From positions 1 to 64,000 of the forward strand of contig LADS01000039.1 of the NCBI GenBank assembly GCA_000961725.1: a DNA stretch of 64,000 nucleotides, written 5' to 3'. The DNA comes from Desulfobulbaceae bacterium BRH_c16a (GTDB taxonomy: Bacteria > Desulfobacterota > Desulfobulbia > Desulfobulbales > Desulfocapsaceae). The notes beneath the pieces were generated by a model. The model ran no database searches and was not told the DNA's origin. It worked only from the letters and a program-made list of their open reading frames with translations. Numbering within the stretch: position 1 is the stretch's first letter; every line of letters starts with the position of its first letter. Both the position numbers and the translations under genes were made by a program. Below, one piece after another: positions 26,182 through 34,394 of this stretch.

Positions 26182-26724
26182 ATGCGCATCCCCAAACCCC
26201 ACCATCTCATCTACGGCACGCTTGTCGATTATCTCACAGGAGAACACCTGACCGATACCGACGATGAGCGAATTCGCCAGAAGCTCTCGAAAATGATGGT
26301 GGCAGAAAAATCCTATCCGAGGGAATCGCTGGTAACGAGACAAAAGATTGAAACCCTTTTCTCCAGGAATTTCGTCACCTCTCTGATCGAACTGACCGTG
26401 TTCTTTGATAAAAGACCATTCATGATCATCCGTTACGGCCCCGGCTCCCTTGTCAGCCGGGAGAGGGCAGCCATTGCCGCCGCGCGAGTTCTCCATCCTC
26501 GTCATTGTATTCCTCTGGCAGTAGTCACAAACGGTGAAGATGCCGAACTTTTAAACACTAGAACTGGAAAGATTCTCGGATATGGGTTAGATTCGATTCC
26601 AGACTATACTGCCGCTCAAAAGCTGCTGGAACAGCTCGAGTTCCTCCCGCCGCTGGAAGGCCTGCGAAGAGAACGGGAATTACGCATCCTTAACGCCTTC
26701 GATATTGAACGCTGCTGCTTCTAA
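26182..26724 (+). CDS. Solo HsdR N-terminal-domain protein, active site apparently degenerate
   Basis: 180 residues. The sequence matches the type I restriction HsdR N-terminal domain (HSDR_N_2 type) through PRESLVTRQKIETL, the IELTVFF strand, and PLAVVTNGEDAELLNTRTGK near the end. In active PD-(D/E)XK nucleases the strand after the aspartate carries Glu-x-Lys; here it reads FMIIRYGPGS, without the acidic residue or lysine. Nuclease activity is therefore doubtful. No hsdM, hsdS or helicase part is nearby. A strong AGGAGG lies 12 bases before the ATG, farther than usual. Its role is unknown; it may bind nucleic acid. Confidence 0.75.
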   Translation: MRIPKPHHLIYGTLVDYLTGEHLTDTDDERIRQKLSKMMVAEKSYPRESLVTRQKIETLFSRNFVTSLIELTVFFDKRPFMIIRYGPGSLVSRERAAIAAARVLHPRHCIPLAVVTNGEDAELLNTRTGKILGYGLDSIPDYTAAQKLLEQLEFLPPLEGLRRERELRILNAFDIERCCF

Positions 26725-26829
26725 GGCACTCAATACTATCCATCAGGAGTCAGGGACAATCAGGGTTTGTCTCTACTTCATAACACCATAATATTTTTAT
26801 CAGACGACGCCTCATTAAAGGAAATTGCA

Positions 26830-28179
26830 ATGTCAGCCACACAGAAAAACTGGACCAAATCAAGCTGGAAAAATTTTACCGCCCTGCAACAACCAAACTG
26901 GCCCGATCAACATGCCGTGGAAAAGGTCCTTACAGATCTTTCAACCCTGCCCCCCCTTGTTTTTGCCGGCGAGATCCGCTCCCTCAAACAGATGCTGGCC
27001 AAGGCGGTAACCGGGGATGCCTTCCTGCTTCAGGGTGGCGACTGTTCCGAAAATTTTTCCCAGGTTACCGCCCCGAATATCCGCGAGACCTTGAAGATCC
27101 TGTTGCAGATGGCCGTCGTTCTTACCTATGCCGGCGGCAAACCGGTCATCAAGATGGGCAGGATCGCCGGACAATTCGCCAAACCCCGTTCGGCCGATCT
27201 GGAAACCATCGACGGCGTCGAGTTGCCTTCCTACCGAGGCGATATGGTAAACAAGGCGGAATTTACCCTGCAATCCCGTACGCCGAATCCCAAATACATG
27301 CTCAAAGGCTACAACATGGCAGCCTCGACCCTGAATCTTCTGCGGGCCTTTACCCGCGGCGGATTCGGTTCCCTGCAGAGGGTTCAGGCCTGGAACCAGG
27401 AGTTTGTCGCCCAATCCCCGATGGGCCGGTCCTATGACCGGATGGCCAAGCAGATCAGTCAGGCCATCAGATTTATGGAAACCATCGGCATCTCCTCCGA
27501 GACTCCGCAGATCAATCAGACCCAACTCTTTACCTCCCATGAAGCCCTGCTTCTCCAGTATGAGGAGGCTCTTACCCGCATGGATTCGATTACCGGCGAC
27601 TGGTACGACTGTTCCGCCCATATGGTGTGGATCGGCGAGCGAACCCGGCAGGTCGACGGGGCCCATGTCGAATTCCTTCGCGGCGTCCATAACCCGATCG
27701 GCGTGAAAATCGGCCCATCATACGATCTTGACGATGTCAAGAGATTGATACAGGTGCTTAACCCTGGCAACGAACCCGGCCGTCTCACCCTGATCACCAG
27801 GTTCGGCCTGAAGAACATTGAAAAGGCCCTGTCGCCGCTGCTGCGGGAATGTAAAAAAGAAGGCTTCAATATCGTCTGGAGCTGCGATCCGATGCACGCC
27901 AATACCTATACCGCAAAGTCCGGCCACAAGACGCGCAATTTCAACGATATTCTCTCGGAGATCACCTGCTTTTTCGAGACTCACTGGTCGGAAGGGACCA
28001 TCCCCGGCGGCGTGCACTTCGAAATGACCGGTAATAATGTCACAGAATGTACCGGCGGCGCCCATAATATTGTCGACGAGGAGCTGGCCAGCAATTACCT
28101 GACCAGCTGTGACCCCCGGCTCAATGCCGAACAGAGCCTGGAAGTGGCCTTCCAGATCGCCGATATGATTCGTAGCTGA
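26830..28179 (+). CDS. Class II 3-deoxy-7-phosphoheptulonate synthase
   Basis: 449 residues from ATG 26830 (MSATQKNW), preceded by AAAGGAAA; a longer frame reaches a TTG at 26767. It is the plant/Mycobacterium-type (class II) DAHP synthase that joins phosphoenolpyruvate and erythrose 4-phosphate, the first step to aromatic amino acids. Signatures include FLLQGGDCSENF, RIAGQFAKPRS, WIGERTRQVDGAHVEF, NPIGVKIGP, SCDPMHANT and PGGVHFEMTG. It is not in an aro operon; trpB2 lies 2 kb upstream. Confidence 0.95.
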   Translation: MSATQKNWTKSSWKNFTALQQPNWPDQHAVEKVLTDLSTLPPLVFAGEIRSLKQMLAKAVTGDAFLLQGGDCSENFSQVTAPNIRETLKILLQMAVVLTYAGGKPVIKMGRIAGQFAKPRSADLETIDGVELPSYRGDMVNKAEFTLQSRTPNPKYMLKGYNMAASTLNLLRAFTRGGFGSLQRVQAWNQEFVAQSPMGRSYDRMAKQISQAIRFMETIGISSETPQINQTQLFTSHEALLLQYEEALTRMDSITGDWYDCSAHMVWIGERTRQVDGAHVEFLRGVHNPIGVKIGPSYDLDDVKRLIQVLNPGNEPGRLTLITRFGLKNIEKALSPLLRECKKEGFNIVWSCDPMHANTYTAKSGHKTRNFNDILSEITCFFETHWSEGTIPGGVHFEMTGNNVTECTGGAHNIVDEELASNYLTSCDPRLNAEQSLEVAFQIADMIRS

Positions 28180-28391
28180 ATCTCCGGATCCCCCTCCCCT
28201 TCAAGAGGCAGAGGCTCCGAAAAAATCGGTGCCCTGCCTTTTCTGCCAAGATTACATTTCCGCAATAATTCTTGACGCCTTTTTGTTCCCGCTTACATTC
28301 TCCTACAATATTAAATTGTTTTTTTGTTCGAAGAAAGAACAGCCGGTTCTTTCTTTGCCACTCACTAACAGCCCAATAAGGAGAATATTTT

Positions 28392-29864
28392 ATGAAGACA
28401 AAAAAAGTGCCCGTTTCCATTCTTGGCATGCTCACCTTCCTGGTGTTTGGGCTATGCCTGACTGTTCCTGAGAGTTTTGCCGCATCGGAAACAAATGGTG
28501 ATATCGCCATCCTCGACAGGTCGTCCAAAGCTTTCGTCAACGTGGTGAAAAAGGCAAAACCCGCAGTCGTGCACATTACGGTCGAAAAAACGACACAAGG
28601 TGGGGATCCCGGCGGTCAAATCCCTGAAGAACTGTTCAATCATCCGTTTTTCGAACAATTTTTCGGTCCGCAGTTCCGTCAGCAGTTGCCAAGAGGGCGC
28701 GAATTCAAACAGCGCGGACAGGGCTCCGGTTTCATCATCAGCAAGGATGGTGTTATTCTGACCAATAATCATGTGGTTGAAGGTGCCGATACCATTAAAG
28801 TCATTCTCTCGGACAATCGCGAGTTTGAAGCAAAAGTCATCGGAACCGATCCCCAGACCGATGTCGCCCTGGTGAAAATCGAAGATCCCAAGAATCTCCC
28901 GGTGCTGCCGCTTGGCGATTCGAGCAATCTCGAAGTAGGTGAGTGGGTGATCGCCATCGGCAACCCCTTCGGCCTCAGCCAGACAGTCACCGTCGGTGTG
29001 GTTAGCGCAACCGGCCGATCAAGTGTCGGAATCAGCGAATACGAGGACTTCATCCAGACCGATGCCGCCATCAATCCCGGCAACAGCGGTGGTCCGCTGA
29101 TCAATGGTCGCGGAGAGGTGGTCGGAATCAATACTGCGCTCTTTTCCCGAACCGGTGGATACATGGGTATCGGCTTTGCCATCCCTATCGATATGGTGAA
29201 ATCGATCGAAGAGCAGCTGCAGCAGAAAGGCAAGGTGGTCCGAGGATGGCTGGGAGTCGTCATTCAGAATGTCGACAAGAATCTGGCTGAATCCTTCGGC
29301 CTGAAGAAGGCTGGCGGCATCCTGGTCAGTGAAGTCCAGGAAAATTCTCCGGCAAGTGCGGCAGGTCTCAGGCAGGGCGATATCATTCTGCGGCTGAACG
29401 ATACCCCACTCACAGATGTTTCCGACCTGCGTAACCGGGTGGCCATGATTGAACCGGGCAGTACCGCCTTGCTCCATGTCATCCGCGAGGGACGGGAGAG
29501 GAAAATCCAGGTCACTGTCGGCGAGCAGCCCTCAGGTTTCAGCACCTCGGAGGAGAAACCAACAGAGGATATAAACAACCTTGACAAGTTCGGCATGACC
29601 CTGCAGGAGCTGACCCCCGAATTGGCGGAAAAGTTCGATTACCGGCCGAACAGCGGGCTGATCGTCAGCGATGTGCGACCCGGCAGTGCGGCCGATGCCG
29701 CAACGCTTAAACCGGGGTATCTGGTGGAAGAGATCGACAAGGTGCAGGTTCGCAATATGAGCGACCTGAAAAAAGCGCTCGCCCAGGCAAAGAATCCCAA
29801 CAAGATACTTCTGCGGGTCCGTTTCGGTGAATACTCAACCTATGTGGTTCTCGAAGCGAAATAA
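28392..29864 (+). CDS. degP: Periplasmic serine protease Do (DegP/HtrA)
   Basis: 490 residues with AAGGAGAA before the ATG. A signal peptide (about 8-30) is followed by a trypsin-like protease domain with the complete triad His127 (LTNNHVVEGA), Asp157 (DPQTDVALVKI) and Ser232 (NPGNSGGPL). Two PDZ domains follow, at roughly 285-375 and 395-480. DegP-type proteins degrade or refold damaged envelope proteins and form cage oligomers. It stands alone with its own 210-base upstream region. Confidence 0.93.
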   Translation: MKTKKVPVSILGMLTFLVFGLCLTVPESFAASETNGDIAILDRSSKAFVNVVKKAKPAVVHITVEKTTQGGDPGGQIPEELFNHPFFEQFFGPQFRQQLPRGREFKQRGQGSGFIISKDGVILTNNHVVEGADTIKVILSDNREFEAKVIGTDPQTDVALVKIEDPKNLPVLPLGDSSNLEVGEWVIAIGNPFGLSQTVTVGVVSATGRSSVGISEYEDFIQTDAAINPGNSGGPLINGRGEVVGINTALFSRTGGYMGIGFAIPIDMVKSIEEQLQQKGKVVRGWLGVVIQNVDKNLAESFGLKKAGGILVSEVQENSPASAAGLRQGDIILRLNDTPLTDVSDLRNRVAMIEPGSTALLHVIREGRERKIQVTVGEQPSGFSTSEEKPTEDINNLDKFGMTLQELTPELAEKFDYRPNSGLIVSDVRPGSAADAATLKPGYLVEEIDKVQVRNMSDLKKALAQAKNPNKILLRVRFGEYSTYVVLEAK

Positions 29865-29889
29865 CCAGAGATAAGAGAACGCATCCTCC

Positions 29890-31197
29890 TCAATCGACAA
29901 CGACTGGCGGGGATGCGGCCCGGTCTTCCCGGTGTCCGGGATTGCTGCCAATCTCCCGCCTGCGGGCCATGGCAATACGTTCGAAGATTCTCATGATTAC
30001 CGGGAGCTTGTGAAAATCGGCGGTGGATATCCTGCGCAGCACCACATCGGTTTGGGCTACGACGGTTGCGGTACGTCGCTTTTCACCGCCGAAATAGGCC
30101 ATCTCACCGAAAACCGTTCCAGCCTCCATGGTCGACAGCCACTCCCCTTTGCCGTCGACCGTGGTCGCCGTCCCGCTGTCGAGATAGTAGATCCCGTCGG
30201 GAATACTGTCTATCCTGATGATTGTTTCGCCTTTTTTCCGCCACTCCAGCTTGAAGTACTTTTCCCATTCGATATCGACGACCAGGGCGTGGTAGAATTC
30301 CTGATTCATTGCCCGTAAAAGCTGTTTGGACAGATGAAACAAACGATCGCCGAGAGAGTCCCGCGTTTTCTCCAGGAGTTTCATACCGCACCCGTTGAAA
30401 TCCTCTGCCGGGCTCGGTGTCTCGCGGATGTATTCGAGAATTCGCTCGATGCCCTGGTCTTCCCTGCCGGTAATCTCTCGAAAAAAGCTCTGGGCCTCGA
30501 GCAGTTCCTCCCTTACCCGCGGAAAATCCGGCTCGATTCCCACTTGCTGATTGCCGGTGAAGAATTCCATCGCCTGATTTTTCATCCGGATAAATTGCAG
30601 CAGCTGTGCTTCGTCCACTGTTGCCGGACAATGGTGGATGCCCGGTTTATACAGGGTGAAGATATTCATCGGATGCTGCACGCTGGTCAAACTGACCTTG
30701 GCGATATTCACCAGATACCGGTCGAATCCCTCCTGATATCTGGCGATTTCCCGATCCATGAGAAGATGTGTGCCAAAATACCCGCACAGTTCTTCAAGCC
30801 GGTTGGCCACCGAAAAACTTGATCCGAATTTGGCCATTCTTTTCCCGAGCTTAGCCTCGGTGATGCCTCCCAGTAAAAGCCCCATGCGGGTTGACACCAG
30901 GGTGCCGTCGGCAATGGCCTCAGCCAACCGGAGTGTTGCAGACAGAGCCCGGGTGCAGACCCCGGATTTATTCTCTCCGGGACGTTTATCGAAAATCACC
31001 AGGCAGCCATCTCCGGCCGAAGGTTCGATCTCCAGGGGAGCGTACTCCTCCCGGTCAAGCAGATCGTGGATTCCGTCATGATAGGAGATCAGGAAATCTT
31101 TGATCTCATCCGGCTCCATCCCCAGTGATTTCCGGGAATACTGAACCATATCGGTGATGAGAATTACAACTTCCCGCTCCGCTTCATTCTTCTGCAT
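29890..31197 (-). CDS. Class III nucleotide cyclase fused to a cNMP-binding domain
   Basis: 435 residues. The N-terminal ~190 residues resemble a class III adenylate/guanylate cyclase catalytic domain, with both metal-binding aspartates: ILITDMVQYS (Asp16) and PSAGDGCLVIF (Asp63). A linker of about 130 helical residues leads to a C-terminal cyclic-nucleotide-binding domain (about 320-415; GETIIRIDSIPDGIYYLDSG, then GTVFGEMAYFGGEKRRTATV, the phosphate-binding cassette). There is no DNA-binding or membrane segment, so this is a soluble protein that may make and sense its own nucleotide. The base specificity cannot be read by eye. It lies 24 bases after a tiny His-rich gene and probably shares a transcript with radA. 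Confidence 0.78.
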   Translation of the reverse strand: MQKNEAEREVVILITDMVQYSRKSLGMEPDEIKDFLISYHDGIHDLLDREEYAPLEIEPSAGDGCLVIFDKRPGENKSGVCTRALSATLRLAEAIADGTLVSTRMGLLLGGITEAKLGKRMAKFGSSFSVANRLEELCGYFGTHLLMDREIARYQEGFDRYLVNIAKVSLTSVQHPMNIFTLYKPGIHHCPATVDEAQLLQFIRMKNQAMEFFTGNQQVGIEPDFPRVREELLEAQSFFREITGREDQGIERILEYIRETPSPAEDFNGCGMKLLEKTRDSLGDRLFHLSKQLLRAMNQEFYHALVVDIEWEKYFKLEWRKKGETIIRIDSIPDGIYYLDSGTATTVDGKGEWLSTMEAGTVFGEMAYFGGEKRRTATVVAQTDVVLRRISTADFHKLPVIMRIFERIAMARRREIGSNPGHREDRAASPPVVVD

Positions 31198-31221
31198 CGT
31201 ATCGGAATCAGATTGGCACTA

Positions 31222-31347
31222 TCAGTTCATCATACCGATGAAGGTGATGACGGCAATAACGGCAACAAAAAAAACCGCAATCTTGACATTGACGCTATTA
31301 TCTTCGTGATGATGATCGTGTGCGTGATCGTTATGGGCATCGGACAT
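31222..31347 (-). CDS. Tiny His-rich single-pass membrane protein
   Basis: 41 residues. The ATG at 31347 has a strong GAGGAGGA ribosome site six bases upstream. The first 16 residues are packed with His and Asp (DAHNDHAHDHHHED); then a transmembrane helix (about 20-38) runs to a Met-Met-Asn end. The layout suggests a metal-binding cytoplasmic or periplasmic tail on a membrane anchor. It is 42 bases after radA and 24 before the cyclase gene, all on the minus strand. I do not know a named family; homologues in related genomes would confirm it. Confidence 0.6.
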   Translation of the reverse strand: MSDAHNDHAHDHHHEDNSVNVKIAVFFVAVIAVITFIGMMN

Positions 31348-31389
31348 CGTTCTTCCTCCTCATTGCAATTTTTAACGGGAAAATAAACA

Positions 31390-32754
31390 TCAAGAAAACA
31401 CAACTTCAAGCAGTTCCTGCAGATTGGCCGCGCCAACGAGCTCTATTCCCGGCGACCAGGTAATTCGCTCCTTATTGCTGCGGGGCAGCACAAACCGGGA
31501 AAAGCCCAACCGTTGCGCCTCGCGAATTCTAATATCGACATGACCGATGGCCCGAACTTCTCCGGCCAGTCCCACTTCCCCGCATACCACTGTGGTGGAA
31601 GAAATCGGCTTTTCGAGAAGACTTGAGGCAAGCGCACAGACCATTCCCAGGTCAAGGGCCGGTTCATCGATTCGCATCCCCCCGGCAATATTCAGGAAGA
31701 TATCATGTCCGTACATGTCCAGACCACCCTTTTTCTCAAGCACGGCACAGAGCAGCGACAGCCGCTGCTGGTCGGCGCCGATGGCCGTCCGGCGAGCCGT
31801 GCCCAGGTTGGTCGGACTGACCAGGGCCTGAACCTCGACCAGAATCGGCCGGGTTCCCTCGACGCTCGGCAACACCACCGAGCCCGGCTCATTCAAGGGG
31901 CGTTCGGCAAGAAAGATTTCCGACGGGTTGCTGACCTGCACCAGCCCTTCTTCCTTCATTTCGAAGACCCCGATCTCATTGGTCGAACCGAACCGGTTTT
32001 TCACCGTTCGCAGGATTCGAAAGGCATGGCTTCGGTCTCCCTCGAAATAGAGCACCGTATCGACCATATGTTCCAGCACCTTCGGCCCGGCAATCGCCCC
32101 GTCTTTCGTCACATGACCGACGAGTATGACTGGAATGTTCTCTTTTTTGGCCATGCCGAGCAGACGATACGCCGATTCCCGCACCTGGGTGACGGATCCG
32201 GGCGAAGAGGCCACTTCGTCGCACACGAGAGTCTGAATGGAATCCACCGCCAGAAGGCTCGGCCGCATGGCACAGGTCATGGCGATGATCTGCTCGACCC
32301 TGTTTTCGGTGGCAAGAAATTCTTCAGGATGGATGGCGTTCAGGCGTCTTGCCCGCATCTTGATCTGCCTCGCCGATTCCTCCCCGGAAACATAGAGAAC
32401 TTTCCTGTTGCCAGCCGCTATCGCCGCAAGAAGATGGAGGAGCAGCGTCGACTTGCCGATCCCCGGTTCACCGCCGATGAGCACGACCGAACCCGGGACG
32501 ATTCCTCCGCCAAGAACCCTGTCCAATTCGCCAATCCCCGTGCCGATCCTTTCCTCGTCACCATCCGGAGCCATAAAAAGAGGGAAAGGCTGCGAAGAGG
32601 AGGAGAGAGCGGGCTGACGGAGATCGATCACCTCCTCGATCAGGCTTTCCCAGGCGCCGCATTCAGGACAACGGCCCAGCCACTTGCCGCTCTGGTAGCT
32701 GCATTGCTGGCAAACGTAGACAGGTCGTCGCTGTTTCTTACTCGGGGTATTCAT
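31390..32754 (-). CDS. radA: DNA repair protein RadA/Sms
   Basis: 454 residues, full length. RadA is a RecA-like branch-migration helicase in recombinational repair. The N-terminal C4 zinc finger is C15-x2-C18...C29-x2-C32. Walker A is GGEPGIGKST (94-103), the RadA-specific KNRFG motif is at 252-256, and the C-terminal Lon-like domain follows (GGMRIDEPALDLGMVCALAS). It starts the minus-strand cluster radA, tiny His-rich gene, cyclase. Confidence 0.96.
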   Translation of the reverse strand: MNTPSKKQRRPVYVCQQCSYQSGKWLGRCPECGAWESLIEEVIDLRQPALSSSSQPFPLFMAPDGDEERIGTGIGELDRVLGGGIVPGSVVLIGGEPGIGKSTLLLHLLAAIAAGNRKVLYVSGEESARQIKMRARRLNAIHPEEFLATENRVEQIIAMTCAMRPSLLAVDSIQTLVCDEVASSPGSVTQVRESAYRLLGMAKKENIPVILVGHVTKDGAIAGPKVLEHMVDTVLYFEGDRSHAFRILRTVKNRFGSTNEIGVFEMKEEGLVQVSNPSEIFLAERPLNEPGSVVLPSVEGTRPILVEVQALVSPTNLGTARRTAIGADQQRLSLLCAVLEKKGGLDMYGHDIFLNIAGGMRIDEPALDLGMVCALASSLLEKPISSTTVVCGEVGLAGEVRAIGHVDIRIREAQRLGFSRFVLPRSNKERITWSPGIELVGAANLQELLEVVFS

Positions 32755-32851
32755 AATCTTTCATACTAAAAAGAGCTCCATCGCTGCAGAGTCTTTACAC
32801 CCCCGCAAAACGGTCTATACTGTGATTCGTCCCGGCTCATATACTGCCTAG

Positions 32852-33736
32852 GTGGCAGCATACCGCGAAAGGACACCTTTGTCACAGAACATTCCCGTTA
32901 TACCAGCAAATCCGATGCAAAAGCAACCGAATGTAAAGATGTCGCCAAAACCCGAATGGATTCCCATAAGCCGCTCCATGATATTGCTGCTGAGCCGAAA
33001 ACGTTTATTCGGTTTGAGTTTTATTCTTATTCTGATCACCATCGGCCTGACCTGGCTGGGATTTCTTGTCACCGTCGATTTCGTTGACGGTCTGACAGGC
33101 GACTTCTGGGAAAACGCTCCGGCCGCCGGTACCATCTGGGGCTGGTTCAAGTATCACGGCTGGCTTATTGCGAAATGGATGTTTCTCATTGTATCTCGAA
33201 TCGTATCTTTTTATTTCGCCTTTCTCCTCGCCTATACCCTGTCAACGCCCGGCTATGCTTTTCTCAGCGCCACTGCGGAAAAAATTCATGCCGGAGAAGA
33301 TTTTGATCCGGATGCCGCTTTCACCCTCGGCGGTATCGCCCGTGATATTTTTGAAGGGATAAAAATTGCCCTGTTCGGGATAGTTGTGACCCTCGCCGCT
33401 CTCGTTGTCAATTTTATCCCCGGCATAGGTCAGGTTGCGGTGATTCTGCTCTACAGCTATTATTCGGCTCTGATGTTCATCGATTATCCCGCCTCCCGTC
33501 GCCGCTGGTCGCTGGGGAGAAAAATCGACTGGCTGCGGACCCATGGCAGTTCCGCTTTACGAATCGGGTTCCTGCCGGCTTTGGTCAGCATGATTCCGCT
33601 GGTCAACATCTTTGCCATCGCCCTGCTTTTTCCCGTTCTCACCGTCCACGCCACCTTGAATTTTTCAGCTATCGAGCTGGCCAAAAAACTACCGTCAGGC
33701 CCGCAACAGGAGAGTATCCATGGCAAAAGAGATTGA
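32852..33736 (+). CDS. EI24/CysZ-like integral membrane protein
   Basis: 294 residues from a GTG at 32852; ATG 32915 or 32939 would shorten it by 21 or 29 residues and are equally possible, since no start has a clear ribosome site. Four to six transmembrane helices occur (about 52-72, 108-130, 170-195, 195-215, 240-262). The family EI24 includes CysZ sulfate importers; this protein cannot be assigned a substrate. Its 3' end overlaps the CYTH gene by 17 bases, so the two are translationally linked. It is divergent from radA. Confidence 0.65.
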   Translation: MAAYRERTPLSQNIPVIPANPMQKQPNVKMSPKPEWIPISRSMILLLSRKRLFGLSFILILITIGLTWLGFLVTVDFVDGLTGDFWENAPAAGTIWGWFKYHGWLIAKWMFLIVSRIVSFYFAFLLAYTLSTPGYAFLSATAEKIHAGEDFDPDAAFTLGGIARDIFEGIKIALFGIVVTLAALVVNFIPGIGQVAVILLYSYYSALMFIDYPASRRRWSLGRKIDWLRTHGSSALRIGFLPALVSMIPLVNIFAIALLFPVLTVHATLNFSAIELAKKLPSGPQQESIHGKRD

Positions 33737-34208
33737 GAAAAAGTTTTTGATCGCCAATAACAGCTGGCGCGGACTTGGCGAAGGTATTTTCTATTGCCAG
33801 GGCTACCTGAACTCGGAAAAAGGCCGGACGGTCCGCATAAGAACCTTCGGCGACAGGGGTGTCCTGACTATAAAAGGACCGGACGAAGGTGGGGTAAAGC
33901 TTGAATATGAATACGATATCCCTATCGGCGATGCCAGGGAAATGTTAGAACGGCTGTGCCATAGACCATTGATAGAAAAGGTCCGGCACCGCATCCTTTT
34001 TGCCGGTTTCACTTGGGAAATCGATGAGTTCAAAGGAGAAAACACCGGTCTTCTCATGGCCGAGATCGAACTCGATTTTGTCGGACAGGAGTTTGAAAAA
34101 CCTCCATGGATCGGCAGGGAAGTTACTGGCGATGCTAGATATTACAACGCCAATCTGGTACATAATCCCTATTCGAACTGGCGGGAGCAAGAAAATACAA
34201 CCGGATAA
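33720..34208 (+). CDS. CYTH domain phosphohydrolase
   Basis: 162 residues. CYTH proteins are metal-dependent triphosphate hydrolases; bacterial single-domain members are mostly inorganic triphosphatases. The family signature ExExK is present as EIEKK (Glu4, Glu6, Lys8), and the tunnel residues RIRTFGDRGVLTIKGP and LEYEYDIP follow in order. AEIELDF near residue 115 is the late acidic strand. It overlaps the upstream EI24 gene, a pairing that may indicate a shared membrane or phosphate function. Confidence 0.85.
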   Translation: MAKEIEKKFLIANNSWRGLGEGIFYCQGYLNSEKGRTVRIRTFGDRGVLTIKGPDEGGVKLEYEYDIPIGDAREMLERLCHRPLIEKVRHRILFAGFTWEIDEFKGENTGLLMAEIELDFVGQEFEKPPWIGREVTGDARYYNANLVHNPYSNWREQENTTG

Positions 34209-34282
34209 AAAGTTCATTATGAATAAAAATTGTTAATTCTGTTTTACTATTTTGCTCTAAAGTTCTAGTATGTGCTGGGTGT

Positions 34283-34299
34283 CCGCAAGGCGGTTTTTT
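34283..34299 (+). terminator. Weak terminator-like hairpin after the CYTH gene
   Basis: CCGC-AAG-GCGG followed by six T residues lies 74 bases after the CYTH stop and 96 before dppA. The stem is only four base pairs, so it may be a weak terminator or part of the dppA leader. The rest of the 186-base gap shows no recognised motif. Confidence 0.35.
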
Positions 34300-34394
34300 C
34301 AGCTGTGGATCAAGATCTTACCCTTACGTTAACGAGGTATAGGCGCAGGACTGGAGAAAGCCTGCAATTTCAATTATAACAGGAGATCAACACG

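Noticed and set aside
26182-26724. A complete type I restriction system.
   Set aside because: Only an HsdR N-terminal domain is present; no methylase, specificity or helicase genes are nearby.
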